A stretch of DNA of 64,000 nt from Rhodococcus erythropolis NBRC 15567 (GTDB lineage Bacteria > Actinomycetota > Actinomycetes > Mycobacteriales > Mycobacteriaceae). The notes below the pieces were generated by a model. The model worked only from the letters and a program-made list of their open reading frames with translations. It ran no database searches and was not told the DNA's origin. Position numbers and translations under genes: made by a program. Numbering within the stretch: position 1 is the stretch's first letter; each line of letters begins with the position of its first letter. Shown here one piece after another: positions 49,701 to 56,105 of the stretch. The stretch is taken from assembly GCF_001552595.1 (NCBI RefSeq), contig NZ_BCRM01000029.1, positions 1-64,000 of the forward strand, written 5' to 3'.

Positions 49701-49938
49701 GATATTCGTAAGGGTGTTTGTCAAGTCGTCATATATAGCGAGCGCCCAGAACTCCGGGCTTCACCGATCTCTCGAACGGTTTCTTACCAATTTCTATATG
49801 TCTCAAGCGCCGCTGAAAATCAGCAAAAAGGCGCGAGGAAGACTCGAAACACGATACCGCCAGCAACTGCGCGATTCATGGGCGAAAGCCCGCGCAGTCG
49901 AATCAGTCAGGCAGCGTGCGCTGGAGGTCAGCCGGTAG
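46783..49938 (+). CDS. SIR2-domain protein with STAND-like NTPase region, probable anti-phage effector
   Basis: A 1051-residue soluble protein starting at GTG 46783, about eight bases after GGAAGG. An N-terminal SIR2_2-type domain (about 1-290) keeps the NAD-binding GTGFSAAS (22-29), the catalytic Asn in TTNYD (Asn134), the His in LHLHG (His172) and GFGSGLHDPHL (214-224), so NAD+ hydrolysis is likely. A second region (about 360-700) looks like a STAND/NACHT-type NTPase: the P-loop position reads GEEQSGITTT with Ile383 where Lys is expected, VAIDNVN fits Walker B, and LLLGCRPG fits the sensor strand. The rest is helical without recognisable repeats. SIR2-STAND proteins are known abortive-infection effectors that deplete NAD+. 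The lost lysine suggests a degenerate or ATP-independent switch. Confidence 0.85.
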   Translation: MSQHIEEMKTAIEQHTALLVIGTGFSAASVTDSRNCSWPELLRSGIEYISSNIPATSNRITDSILNDIEIGVEEDDAEFLLTAAQKITNSMGGTSSQHFSSFLKSTLGILKPDSSKTSLALALQSLNLPMITTNYDTVFEDITGRKSVCWSDVRRSRSALVSTDNDSILHLHGIWNEPESIIITSTDYEKVVNDKNLEALRSSVGLLRTMIFVGFGSGLHDPHLTSLWRWLSDLSTGATHYALCRSGDLAYANSQDGGTPIISVPYGETYTDLTPFVKSLASKKISIVLEKIEDPHTFNRVTQVCRTVLIDRLKDSSAISRKTREEEIQLDDLVVEPILLPVPPEQFSEEKDNEDSDIEVLKPIDEIRQNKILTIVGEEQSGITTTLIWMILKRSEFDGHMPVLIDYSKLSGGNKSVAKSIRKTLRGASAPLSDAQPIPFHRLCVAIDNVNAAINDKLAKIISELSDLEIPFLLLGCRPGVELRIQRDHSSYKSNPKPIYLGQFGITQAKELAQKIDPQQAQPIAARVLSITRKERLSRTPLAIILLISGVANDDGWINTVSNTSFIDAFVDSLLGRGNLRDDMHSQIDSAGYSRVLESIAMKIIEDDSASIDLTSLIVYISELVKSLDWSDSPDIVIRDLITKGLLVNRGTVVRFRQNVYMHIFAARAAVKDREILTKLIARPLYYGAIIRHYAALKRDDEKLVQWAFDQIKPADKNESPMSGLFGLIDPEETNRREKSIEILAERLSLTIDAESGEDCIEDPSEADEKAVIEDIDLQVPIENTFKNFPASNEPLYDPQIFQNDSPFPSSNLEDAPLDMKLAGTITLVSNILRDSELVENPSLKEDLLKSTLSVWGHYIDIINGSPQLRSMIEGIVRVIGDRLEINPERRDIVTNNLVDSWSMYEAYRGIEEELSTIKLRKALERIAENEENMGLMHIMLPAYMLDGMHDAKYWHGRFDSVLLENKNIQAVQIFVRVFVKSSYIASAQNSGLHRSLERFLTNFYMSQAPLKISKKARGRLETRYRQQLRDSWAKARAVESVRQRALEVSR

Positions 49939-49980
49939 CAGTTACGCTGCACCGAGGAGGATGGTGACGTGGCCCGCTTG

Positions 49981-50211
49981 CTATATATGGGATGTAGGGG
50001 GCGCCACGCCCATCCTCTCCGGAAGCCAAGAACACAGGGCGTCCTTCTTCTCGCTGACCGAATCCGAGAGATTCGAAACATACTCACAAAGTCGATGATA
50101 GAGTTCGCTTAGATCCCCAAGACCGGAAAACTTGGGTATCCGAAAATTCCGATCTTGAATTCCGTACTGTGCGGCGTCAGAAGACACGTAATTCGAATGG
50201 TCGCCACTCAT
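49981..50211 (-). CDS. Candidate small protein beside the SIR2 gene
   Basis: A 76-codon minus-strand frame, convergent with the SIR2 gene, with a natural-looking helical middle (LSELYHRLCEYVSNLSDSV). It shares the low GC of the insertion. The ribosome-binding site is weak. On the plus strand, a competing 45-codon frame with GAGGAGG before its ATG at about 49964 overlaps it. One of the two may be a partner or inhibitor of the SIR2 protein; neither is recognised. Confidence 0.35.
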   Translation of the reverse strand: MSGDHSNYVSSDAAQYGIQDRNFRIPKFSGLGDLSELYHRLCEYVSNLSDSVSEKKDALCSWLPERMGVAPPTSHI

Positions 50212-50296
50212 CTCACTTGAATTGGTCGGCCGCCGGCATATAAGCCACTACGGCAAACAGCGAGAAGTTGACAGCATGGAATCCTGACTATCCCAA

Positions 50297-51448
50297 TCAC
50301 CTGGCATCTGGCAATTTCGACCTCGATCGAGTTATTCGGGCGTGGACTGCCTTGACACCGTCGTCGTACGAGTCGACGTAGCGCCCAGCACCCGGTTGAT
50401 ACGCCGATTCAACAGCGGTCCCGTCGTGAGCCATGAACACCACATCAGGCCGTCCACCGTTGTACCGCTGATACAACTCGTAGTTCCAGCCCGCGGGGGC
50501 GTAGTCGTCGTTCCATTTCAACCGCGCAACCGGAATGAATCCGGACTTCGCATAGATATCGGGAAGGACAGTGTCGAAGCAGTCCAACCGTCGTCCACCT
50601 GCAGCGACTGCGGTTTCTAGCATCGAATTCGCTGCGCGTCGATGGCTGGTGTCGCGGTGTGCGTAGAGTGAGACGATCTCGTCGTCCTTGAGTGCAATGC
50701 CGGAGCGGCCGTCGTCGGTCACGAAGAGACGCATTCCCGCGTATTCGTCATCGTTGTAGACATAGACGGAGGATGCGTACGGGTTTCCCTCTCGCAGCGC
50801 TTCCATCTGTTGACGATATGTCCGCGCATCACGCGGGTGCAACTCGTACAACTCGGGTGCGCTGTCGCCACGGCTCCTGATCACTTGCGCGCGTTGCTCG
50901 GGCAATCGATGCAATGCGACCGGCGTGACGCGCCGGTCGTCAATCAGAAGCCGTGGAACTCCGCCAGGTCGATTGCCAAGTCGTCCCATTTCTGTTCGAT
51001 CGCCAAACGCTCGGTTTCTGGGAGATCCGGGCTCCATCCCCACCGGCGCCAGAACGCTTCGCGTTGCTCCTGTGTCAGGGTCGGTATTTCGTTCTCGATC
51101 ATCGCTACTGTCCTTCGAGTCGTCAGGGGTGAAACCTGATGTTGCTCTAATCTGCTGCTCGCGTGTCGCTTTGCCCAGTCGGAGGCGACGCTGCAGCGGT
51201 TCTCGCTTACCTGGATCGTCCTCCGTGTTGAGTTGGTTGTGCAACTCGGTTTGCCCGCCGCGCGTCGCGTCGTATTGGGCGGACCTGGCGGCGAGGTTCG
51301 TTTTCGCAGCGTCCAATCGTTTCCGATTTCGAACGATTGCCGGGTTCGCGTCGAACAATGCCTGCGCCGAAGCGACTCGTCGGCGAGCGCTGTGGAGGCG
51401 TGCTCGCACGTGCGGGGTGCAGCGGGGGCCGGGGTACTTCTGGCACAT
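50297..51448 (-). CDS. MCQK-type N-terminal protein with C-terminal GNAT-like domain
   Basis: A 383-codon frame starting MCQKYPGPRC, a Cys-rich head seen in actinobacterial mobile-element proteins, then a helical basic region to about 105. The C-terminal 200 residues resemble a GNAT acetyltransferase (SSVYVYNDDEYAGMRLFV, IVSLYAHRDTSHRRAANSMLE, IYAKSGFIPVARLKW). The middle (about 51102-50944) has poor codon use in this frame while another frame is clearly coding there, so this may be two genes or a disrupted one. The ATG directly follows the stop of the amidohydrolase gene. Confidence 0.6.
   Translation of the reverse strand: MCQKYPGPRCTPHVRARLHSARRRVASAQALFDANPAIVRNRKRLDAAKTNLAARSAQYDATRGGQTELHNQLNTEDDPGKREPLQRRLRLGKATREQQIRATSGFTPDDSKDSSDDRERNTDPDTGATRSVLAPVGMEPGSPRNRAFGDRTEMGRLGNRPGGVPRLLIDDRRVTPVALHRLPEQRAQVIRSRGDSAPELYELHPRDARTYRQQMEALREGNPYASSVYVYNDDEYAGMRLFVTDDGRSGIALKDDEIVSLYAHRDTSHRRAANSMLETAVAAGGRRLDCFDTVLPDIYAKSGFIPVARLKWNDDYAPAGWNYELYQRYNGGRPDVVFMAHDGTAVESAYQPGAGRYVDSYDDGVKAVHARITRSRSKLPDAR
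50944..51102 (-). CDS. Small protein nested out of frame in the MCQK/GNAT frame
   Basis: A 52-residue frame containing LTQEQREAFWRRWGWSPDLP, with AGGA seven bases before the ATG and about 70% G/C at third positions, against about 42% for the overlapping long frame over the same bases. This argues that it is the frame used here. It is Trp/Glu-rich and helical; no family is recognised. Confidence 0.5.
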   Translation of the reverse strand: MIENEIPTLTQEQREAFWRRWGWSPDLPETERLAIEQKWDDLAIDLAEFHGF

Positions 51449-52246
51449 CTATCGGCTCCCCCGATCTGCCGCGTCGACGAGACGTCCGAGCATCGCTCCG
51501 AGGTTTTCGGCGGCGATGTCGACGAGTTCGCTTCTCTCGGTATGGTATTGGTCACGGCGCAATTCGATCATCACCGAGTACACGTGGGGATCGGTGTTGT
51601 AGCGGTCGAGGGGCACGTACGTACCACCGAATGGGGTGTTCATGCCGATATCGGTCAGGGGGGAGAACGCGGCGTAGGCGGCCTCTATAAGCCAAGGCGG
51701 CGTGTGGTGTGGGTCGGTGCCGATGCACAACGCCGGCCGGGGCCCGTCGGAGTGCAGCTCGTACGTCGACGGCAATGTCGGGTAGGAGTGGACGTCGATG
51801 ATCACGGCGCGGCCAGTGGCGGCGATGCGGTCCGTCACCAGATCGGACATCGCGGCGACGTAGGGATGGAAGTAGTTATCGAGCAGTGCATCTCGTGTGG
51901 CGTTGTCGGCGTTGCGTAGGACGGCTCCGTTGCAGGTTCGGGTGTAGACCGCAGCGCGCCCGACGGCATTGAGTTCTTCGCGCTCGTCGGGGAATCGTTC
52001 AGGATCGATCACCAGACGGGAGAGGTCATTACGCAACGTCCACGGTGGGACACCGGCGGATCGGGCGGCGTGCTGCGCAATGACGTCGGTGTGGGCGTCG
52101 GTGATCTCATCCAATTCAGCGGCGAGTTGATCATCGGTCACGGTCAGGGACGAGCGAACCTCGCCTGGAATTGTGCGGGAGGCGTGAGGGACGTGCAAGA
52201 TGACGGGCGAGGATGCATCGCCCGCGATCAGGGTTCTGGGATTCAT
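51449..52246 (-). CDS. N-formylglutamate amidohydrolase family protein
   Basis: A 265-residue zinc-hydrolase-like protein. It begins with VILHVPHASRTIP, has DEITDAHTDVIA, the ribosyl-like loop IIDVHSYPTLPS, and IELRRDQY with NTPFGGTYVP near the end, as in the HutG/N-formylglutamate amidohydrolase family. A perfect AAGGAG lies six bases before the ATG. There are no histidine-degradation genes nearby; it sits within the conjugation module, so its substrate there may be different. Confidence 0.88.
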   Translation of the reverse strand: MNPRTLIAGDASSPVILHVPHASRTIPGEVRSSLTVTDDQLAAELDEITDAHTDVIAQHAARSAGVPPWTLRNDLSRLVIDPERFPDEREELNAVGRAAVYTRTCNGAVLRNADNATRDALLDNYFHPYVAAMSDLVTDRIAATGRAVIIDVHSYPTLPSTYELHSDGPRPALCIGTDPHHTPPWLIEAAYAAFSPLTDIGMNTPFGGTYVPLDRYNTDPHVYSVMIELRRDQYHTERSELVDIAAENLGAMLGRLVDAADRGSR

Positions 52247-52282
52247 GAAATCTCCTTGGCGAGTGTGGAACTGGTGCCGGTT

Positions 52283-52942
52283 TCAGTTGATGACGTCGAC
52301 GAACCACCGGCCGTCAATGTTTGTGGTGGTGATGGTCTGGGGGAACTGTGCGGGCGGTTGGCCGGGTCGCATTTCGGTGAGAGCGATGGAGTAGATACCG
52401 GCCGTGATCGGTGTGATGCGCACGCAGTGGGTGGTTCCTGTTGGGACGGTGTCGATTCCGGCTTGGATCTTCTCTGCCGGCGGCAGGGAGGTGTCGGGGG
52501 TGGTGAGTGCACGGACGGCTGGTCCGGAGCGGGTGACGTAGTAGGCGTGTTCGAATGCTGCGATGACTCCGGGGCCGCTTTTCTGGTCTCCGGGGTCGGT
52601 GCGGCATGCGGTCAGATCAGTTTCAGCAGCGGCGGGAGCGGGTGGGGTGATGTCGAGGGTAGGTGCCGTTTCCGAGGTGTTTGTCTCGTCGGCGATTCTT
52701 TTCGGTGCGCTCTCGTCGTTGCCGGAGAGCAGACGCAGGGAGAGCCAACCGAGCAGCGCGACCACGACAATCAGGGCAGCGATGTAGTGCAGGCGAGGTG
52801 ATCGGGAATCCTTCGTGCGCGGCCGCTTCGGCGGCGTCGGGGGCACGGGTGCGGTGACTGTTGGGGTCGTGTCGGCGGTTGCGCGCTGGGGTGTGCCGCC
52901 GACTAGGTCGACTACCGCGGGGTGTCTTTTTGTGTTTGTCAT
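52283..52942 (-). CDS. Membrane-anchored conjugation protein, NTF2/VirB8-like
   Basis: A 219-residue protein with a short basic Pro-rich cytoplasmic head, one membrane helix (about 53-72) and an external domain of about 130 residues (AAFEHAYYVTRSGPAVRAL and the final GRWFVDVIN) that looks like an NTF2-type fold. This layout matches TcpC/VirB8-type scaffold proteins of Gram-positive transfer systems. The ATG at 52942 follows AAAGGA; an in-frame ATG at 52966 is the alternative. Confidence 0.6.
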   Translation of the reverse strand: MTNTKRHPAVVDLVGGTPQRATADTTPTVTAPVPPTPPKRPRTKDSRSPRLHYIAALIVVVALLGWLSLRLLSGNDESAPKRIADETNTSETAPTLDITPPAPAAAETDLTACRTDPGDQKSGPGVIAAFEHAYYVTRSGPAVRALTTPDTSLPPAEKIQAGIDTVPTGTTHCVRITPITAGIYSIALTEMRPGQPPAQFPQTITTTNIDGRWFVDVIN

Positions 52943-53050
52943 CGGTGTCGTCCTTTCGGTGCTCATGCCTGGTTCTGCAGTGGCGCATGGACAGGTTCTG
53001 GGCGGGCGGCGCGTTGCCGCCCACCCTGAACGGCTCTGATCATGCGGGCT

Positions 53051-54283
53051 TTACGCCGCGATACCCACTCCGACTGCGTCGCTGATCAGCGACGACGCCA
53101 GGCCCGGGGTGGCGTTGGTGAGGAATTCCGTGAGTGCGGTGTCGACGTGTTCGATGATCTGCTCGCCTCCGGGCTGTGCTGCGACGAAGTCGCGGGCCTG
53201 CTGGTCGATCGCAGGGGCTGCGGCGACGGTGTCGCGGACAGTAGTGGCCACGGCCTCACCGATGGGGCCGGAGTTCTCCCAGTCGGTGAGCGTGTCCTGG
53301 GTCTGGGAGGTCACGGCGGGTTGGTCGACGTCGGGGACCTCGATTTCGACGGGTTCGCCGAGTTCACCTGCGCCGTACGCGACGGCTGCGGTGAATCCCG
53401 CTATTCCACCGCCCAGTCCGCCGAGAACGAACGCGGGGGCGCCCGCGAGGAGTGCGCCCGTCCCGGCGCCGACGGCGGTTCCGGCGAGACCCCCTGCTAC
53501 CCAGCCGATTCCGGGGACGAAGACGCTTCCCAGTCCGAGGCCGATGTTTCCGCCGACGGTGCCGCCGATCAGCGCTCCTCCGATGGCAAACGGGGTCGCG
53601 AGGCCGATTCCTCCGGCGAGTGCTCCGGCTGCGGCACCGCCGACTTGGGTGGCGGCGTCTCGGCTGGCTTTGTCGACGGGGATACCGAGGGAGTTCCAGC
53701 CGGTGGCGACTCCGGATTCGATGATGGCGGTGGTGTTGTTGGTCCGTTCGAGGTCGACGTCGGAGACCCAGTTCGGTTGTGCGATGTGGAAGGTTCCGAT
53801 GCGGAGGGTGTCGCGGGGGGCGATGATCGGTGCGACGACGTCGACGGGGCCGGGGCCGGGGAGATGGAGCTGGGTGTAGTCGGTCGGTGTGGTGTCGGTG
53901 TAGGTGGGTGGTGTGTAGGTGTTGGTGTCGTAGTCCCAGTTCGGTAGCGGCTGGTAGTCGATGTTCTGGTAGTGCGCGGGTGGGTCGATCCAGTAGATGG
54001 GCTCGGTCGGGGCTGGAGCTTCTATGGCCGGCGGCGGGGTGGGTTCGGTGGTCACGCCGGACTGTCCGCCGCCGTCGGTGATGCCTGCTTGTCCTCCTCC
54101 GTCGGTGACGCCGGCCTGGCCGGGCGCTGCGAGTGCTGGTGGTGCGAGCGTGATTCCGGCGGCCACTGCTGCGGCTGCGACGACTGCGATGGCGCTCTGG
54201 CGGGCGAGGGTGTGGCGGCGGTGTCGGCCGTGCCGGTGTGCGCGGCGGGTTGCTCGGTTTCCTGCGGTGGTGTCGATGCTCAT
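53051..54283 (-). CDS. Secreted glycine-zipper protein of conjugative element
   Basis: A 410-residue exported protein. The basic head and hydrophobic stretch ending LAPPALAAPG form a signal peptide. A short triple repeat of the form GQAGVTDGGG follows, then a Pro/Tyr-rich region and a long Gly/Ala-rich zipper (about 225-320) that could insert in membranes. Similar actinobacterial plasmid proteins are annotated as insoluble-domain proteins. AAAGG lies about seven bases before the ATG at 54283. Confidence 0.65.
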   Translation of the reverse strand: MSIDTTAGNRATRRAHRHGRHRRHTLARQSAIAVVAAAAVAAGITLAPPALAAPGQAGVTDGGGQAGITDGGGQSGVTTEPTPPPAIEAPAPTEPIYWIDPPAHYQNIDYQPLPNWDYDTNTYTPPTYTDTTPTDYTQLHLPGPGPVDVVAPIIAPRDTLRIGTFHIAQPNWVSDVDLERTNNTTAIIESGVATGWNSLGIPVDKASRDAATQVGGAAAGALAGGIGLATPFAIGGALIGGTVGGNIGLGLGSVFVPGIGWVAGGLAGTAVGAGTGALLAGAPAFVLGGLGGGIAGFTAAVAYGAGELGEPVEIEVPDVDQPAVTSQTQDTLTDWENSGPIGEAVATTVRDTVAAAPAIDQQARDFVAAQPGGEQIIEHVDTALTEFLTNATPGLASSLISDAVGVGIAA

Positions 54284-54351
54284 GTGGTGCCTTTCGTTCA
54301 GAATGGTGCGGATTGGTGTCGGCGGGAGGTTTGGTGTGAGGCGCCGGCTGA

Positions 54352-55692
54352 TCAAGGTCGGTCAGCGGCGTGGGCGATGAGATCGATGACGGTCGACGCA
54401 ACGACGGTCAGGGATTCGGTCGTGCTGCGCCGAAGCTTCGAGGGCGAGATGCGCTCGCCGGAGGCGAAGAGTGGTTCGAACGGCATCCGGGCGACTGAAT
54501 GGACGCCGGCGTCGAGAAAGGCCTCGACAGCGTCGATTTCGACCATCGGTGCATCTCCCGGTCCGTCGGTGATGACGACGATGGTGCGAGCCATCATCGT
54601 CGGGCCGGCGGTGGCGGCGAGGTCGAGGAGCATGCGGTGCGCGGCTGCGGCGGCGTCGCGGCGGAGCGGGACGGGCACGAGGAGGACGTCCGCGTGGGTG
54701 GTTGCCCAGTGCCAGCTGCCGGCGAGGCGGTTGTTGCCGGTGTCGGCAATGAGGATCTCGCGGTGCTGGGACAAGATCTGTGCCGTCGCGTGGGCGTCGT
54801 CGTAGCCGAGACTGGATCCGTGGGCGCCGTTGTTGCCGGCGACGATGTCGTCCCCACTTGGTTGGCGGGTGAGGTACTGCGAGAGCGCCGAGGGTCGGAT
54901 TCTGCCGGGCTCGGCTGTCTCGGCGGCGATCAGTGAGCGCACGTCGTGTCCGTCGCGGGGTGGGGTGCTGACGCGGTCGGCGAGGCTGCCGCCGACTTCG
55001 GCGACGTCGACGCAGACTGTGGTTGCGGCGCCGCGGAGTTCGGCGATGATCGCGTTGAGCCCTACCGCGAGTGGGGTTTTGCCGACGCCGCCTTTCGGGT
55101 TGGCGATGGTCACGATCGAGAACCCCGGGAGGGGGCTGGTGAGGGATGCGATGGCGGCGCGGTGGCGCATTTCGGCGGACTCGGGTTTCGGGGCGATGCG
55201 TAGGTTGAGGAGGGTGTTGAGTCGGCCGCGTAGTCCGGTGCGGGCGGGTTCGTGCGAGGCTGCCGCGATCTCGGGTGCTGCGAGCACTGATGTCGAGGTC
55301 GGTGTGCGCGCCGCGGGGACTGGCCGGGCATGGGTGTCTGCTCCCACGGGTGGCGGTGAGTCGTCGAGGGGTGTCACCGCCATCATGACCGGTTCGTCCA
55401 CGAGGTGATCCGGCTGCGTCTGTGGTGTATCGGCGGGTGCGGGGATGGGTCCGGTGGGCAGCGATTGCGCCACCTTCCCGTCCGGTGCGACGGTCAGTTG
55501 GCGGGAGCGGCCCGCTTCCTGCACGGTGACCTCGACGGGTGAGCCTGCGTCGGCGGAGTGCTGTCGGCTGAACTGCGCGATCACCGCGTGGATCGACTGC
55601 CCGTTCTCGGCGGACAGTTCCACCTTCTCATCCCCTGCCCCGCTCACGAGTGCGGTTCGCTCGGAGGTGATTTCGATGGCAAGGGTCGACAT
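54352..55692 (-). CDS. ParA/MinD-like ATPase
   Basis: A 446-residue protein with an N-terminal ubiquitin-like-looking domain (about 1-75), a Pro-rich linker and a C-terminal deviant-Walker ATPase. The signature is NPKGGVGKTP (Lys200), followed by TTVCVDVAEVGGSLAD and ILIADTGNN. A Pro follows the GKT where Thr/Ser is usual. The ATG overlaps the stop of the upstream gene (TGATG). It may position the transfer machine or partition the element. Confidence 0.85.
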   Translation of the reverse strand: MSTLAIEITSERTALVSGAGDEKVELSAENGQSIHAVIAQFSRQHSADAGSPVEVTVQEAGRSRQLTVAPDGKVAQSLPTGPIPAPADTPQTQPDHLVDEPVMMAVTPLDDSPPPVGADTHARPVPAARTPTSTSVLAAPEIAAASHEPARTGLRGRLNTLLNLRIAPKPESAEMRHRAAIASLTSPLPGFSIVTIANPKGGVGKTPLAVGLNAIIAELRGAATTVCVDVAEVGGSLADRVSTPPRDGHDVRSLIAAETAEPGRIRPSALSQYLTRQPSGDDIVAGNNGAHGSSLGYDDAHATAQILSQHREILIADTGNNRLAGSWHWATTHADVLLVPVPLRRDAAAAAHRMLLDLAATAGPTMMARTIVVITDGPGDAPMVEIDAVEAFLDAGVHSVARMPFEPLFASGERISPSKLRRSTTESLTVVASTVIDLIAHAADRP

Positions 55693-56048
55693 CACGCGGT
55701 GGTCCCGGTGAAGGCTCCGACGCCGGAGAGTTCGGTGTCCATTTCGAGGACGATGGTGTCGGCCTTGTCGAGGGCGGCCAGGGCGTCGTCGCGGGCTTTG
55801 CCGTCGGGGAGTACTTCGATGATCTGGCGGCGGGTGGCGACGGCTTTCTTGATTTCGTCGAGTCGCGGAGCGGTCAGTTCCTGGTCTTCGCTGAGTTTCG
55901 GTAACCACGTGGGGATGGCGTTCTTGAGGACGCGGCGTAGTTCGGTGATGACGGGGTCGCCGCCGCCTTTGGGGGCTGCGAATGGGTTGCGCAGCACGGT
56001 GATGTCGTCGGCGGTGGGGGTGATCGATTGGGAGATGCGGCGGCTCAT
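55692..56048 (-). CDS. Small helical protein of the conjugation operon
   Basis: A 118-residue soluble protein rich in helix-forming residues (ITELRRVLKNAIPTWLPKL, AVATRRQIIEVLPDGKARDD). It lies between the coupling protein and the ParA-like gene and overlaps the latter. No family is recognised; an adaptor for one of these ATPases is plausible. Confidence 0.65.
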   Translation of the reverse strand: MSRRISQSITPTADDITVLRNPFAAPKGGGDPVITELRRVLKNAIPTWLPKLSEDQELTAPRLDEIKKAVATRRQIIEVLPDGKARDDALAALDKADTIVLEMDTELSGVGAFTGTTA

Positions 56049-56105
56049 GGGTGGACCTTTCGGGTGTGGGTTGTGCAGGTGTGTCAGCGAAGTCGAGTCG
56101 CGGGG

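Larger units (their letters stand above)
46684..50296. other. Low-GC insertion
   Basis: By hand count, sample lines here are about 42-50% GC against about 62-66% on either side, with codon use to match (many A/T third positions, ATA and AGA codons). The block starts right at the divergent mcrB start and ends before the conjugation genes. It carries the SIR2 protein and a small convergent frame. I found no flanking repeats by eye. Confidence 0.75.

Noticed and set aside
52070..53947. Long plus-strand open frames opposite the transfer operon
   Set aside because: They mirror the minus-strand genes, whose starts, ribosome-binding sites and overlaps are coherent; the plus-strand products are repetitive Gly/Asp/Val-rich artefacts of high GC.
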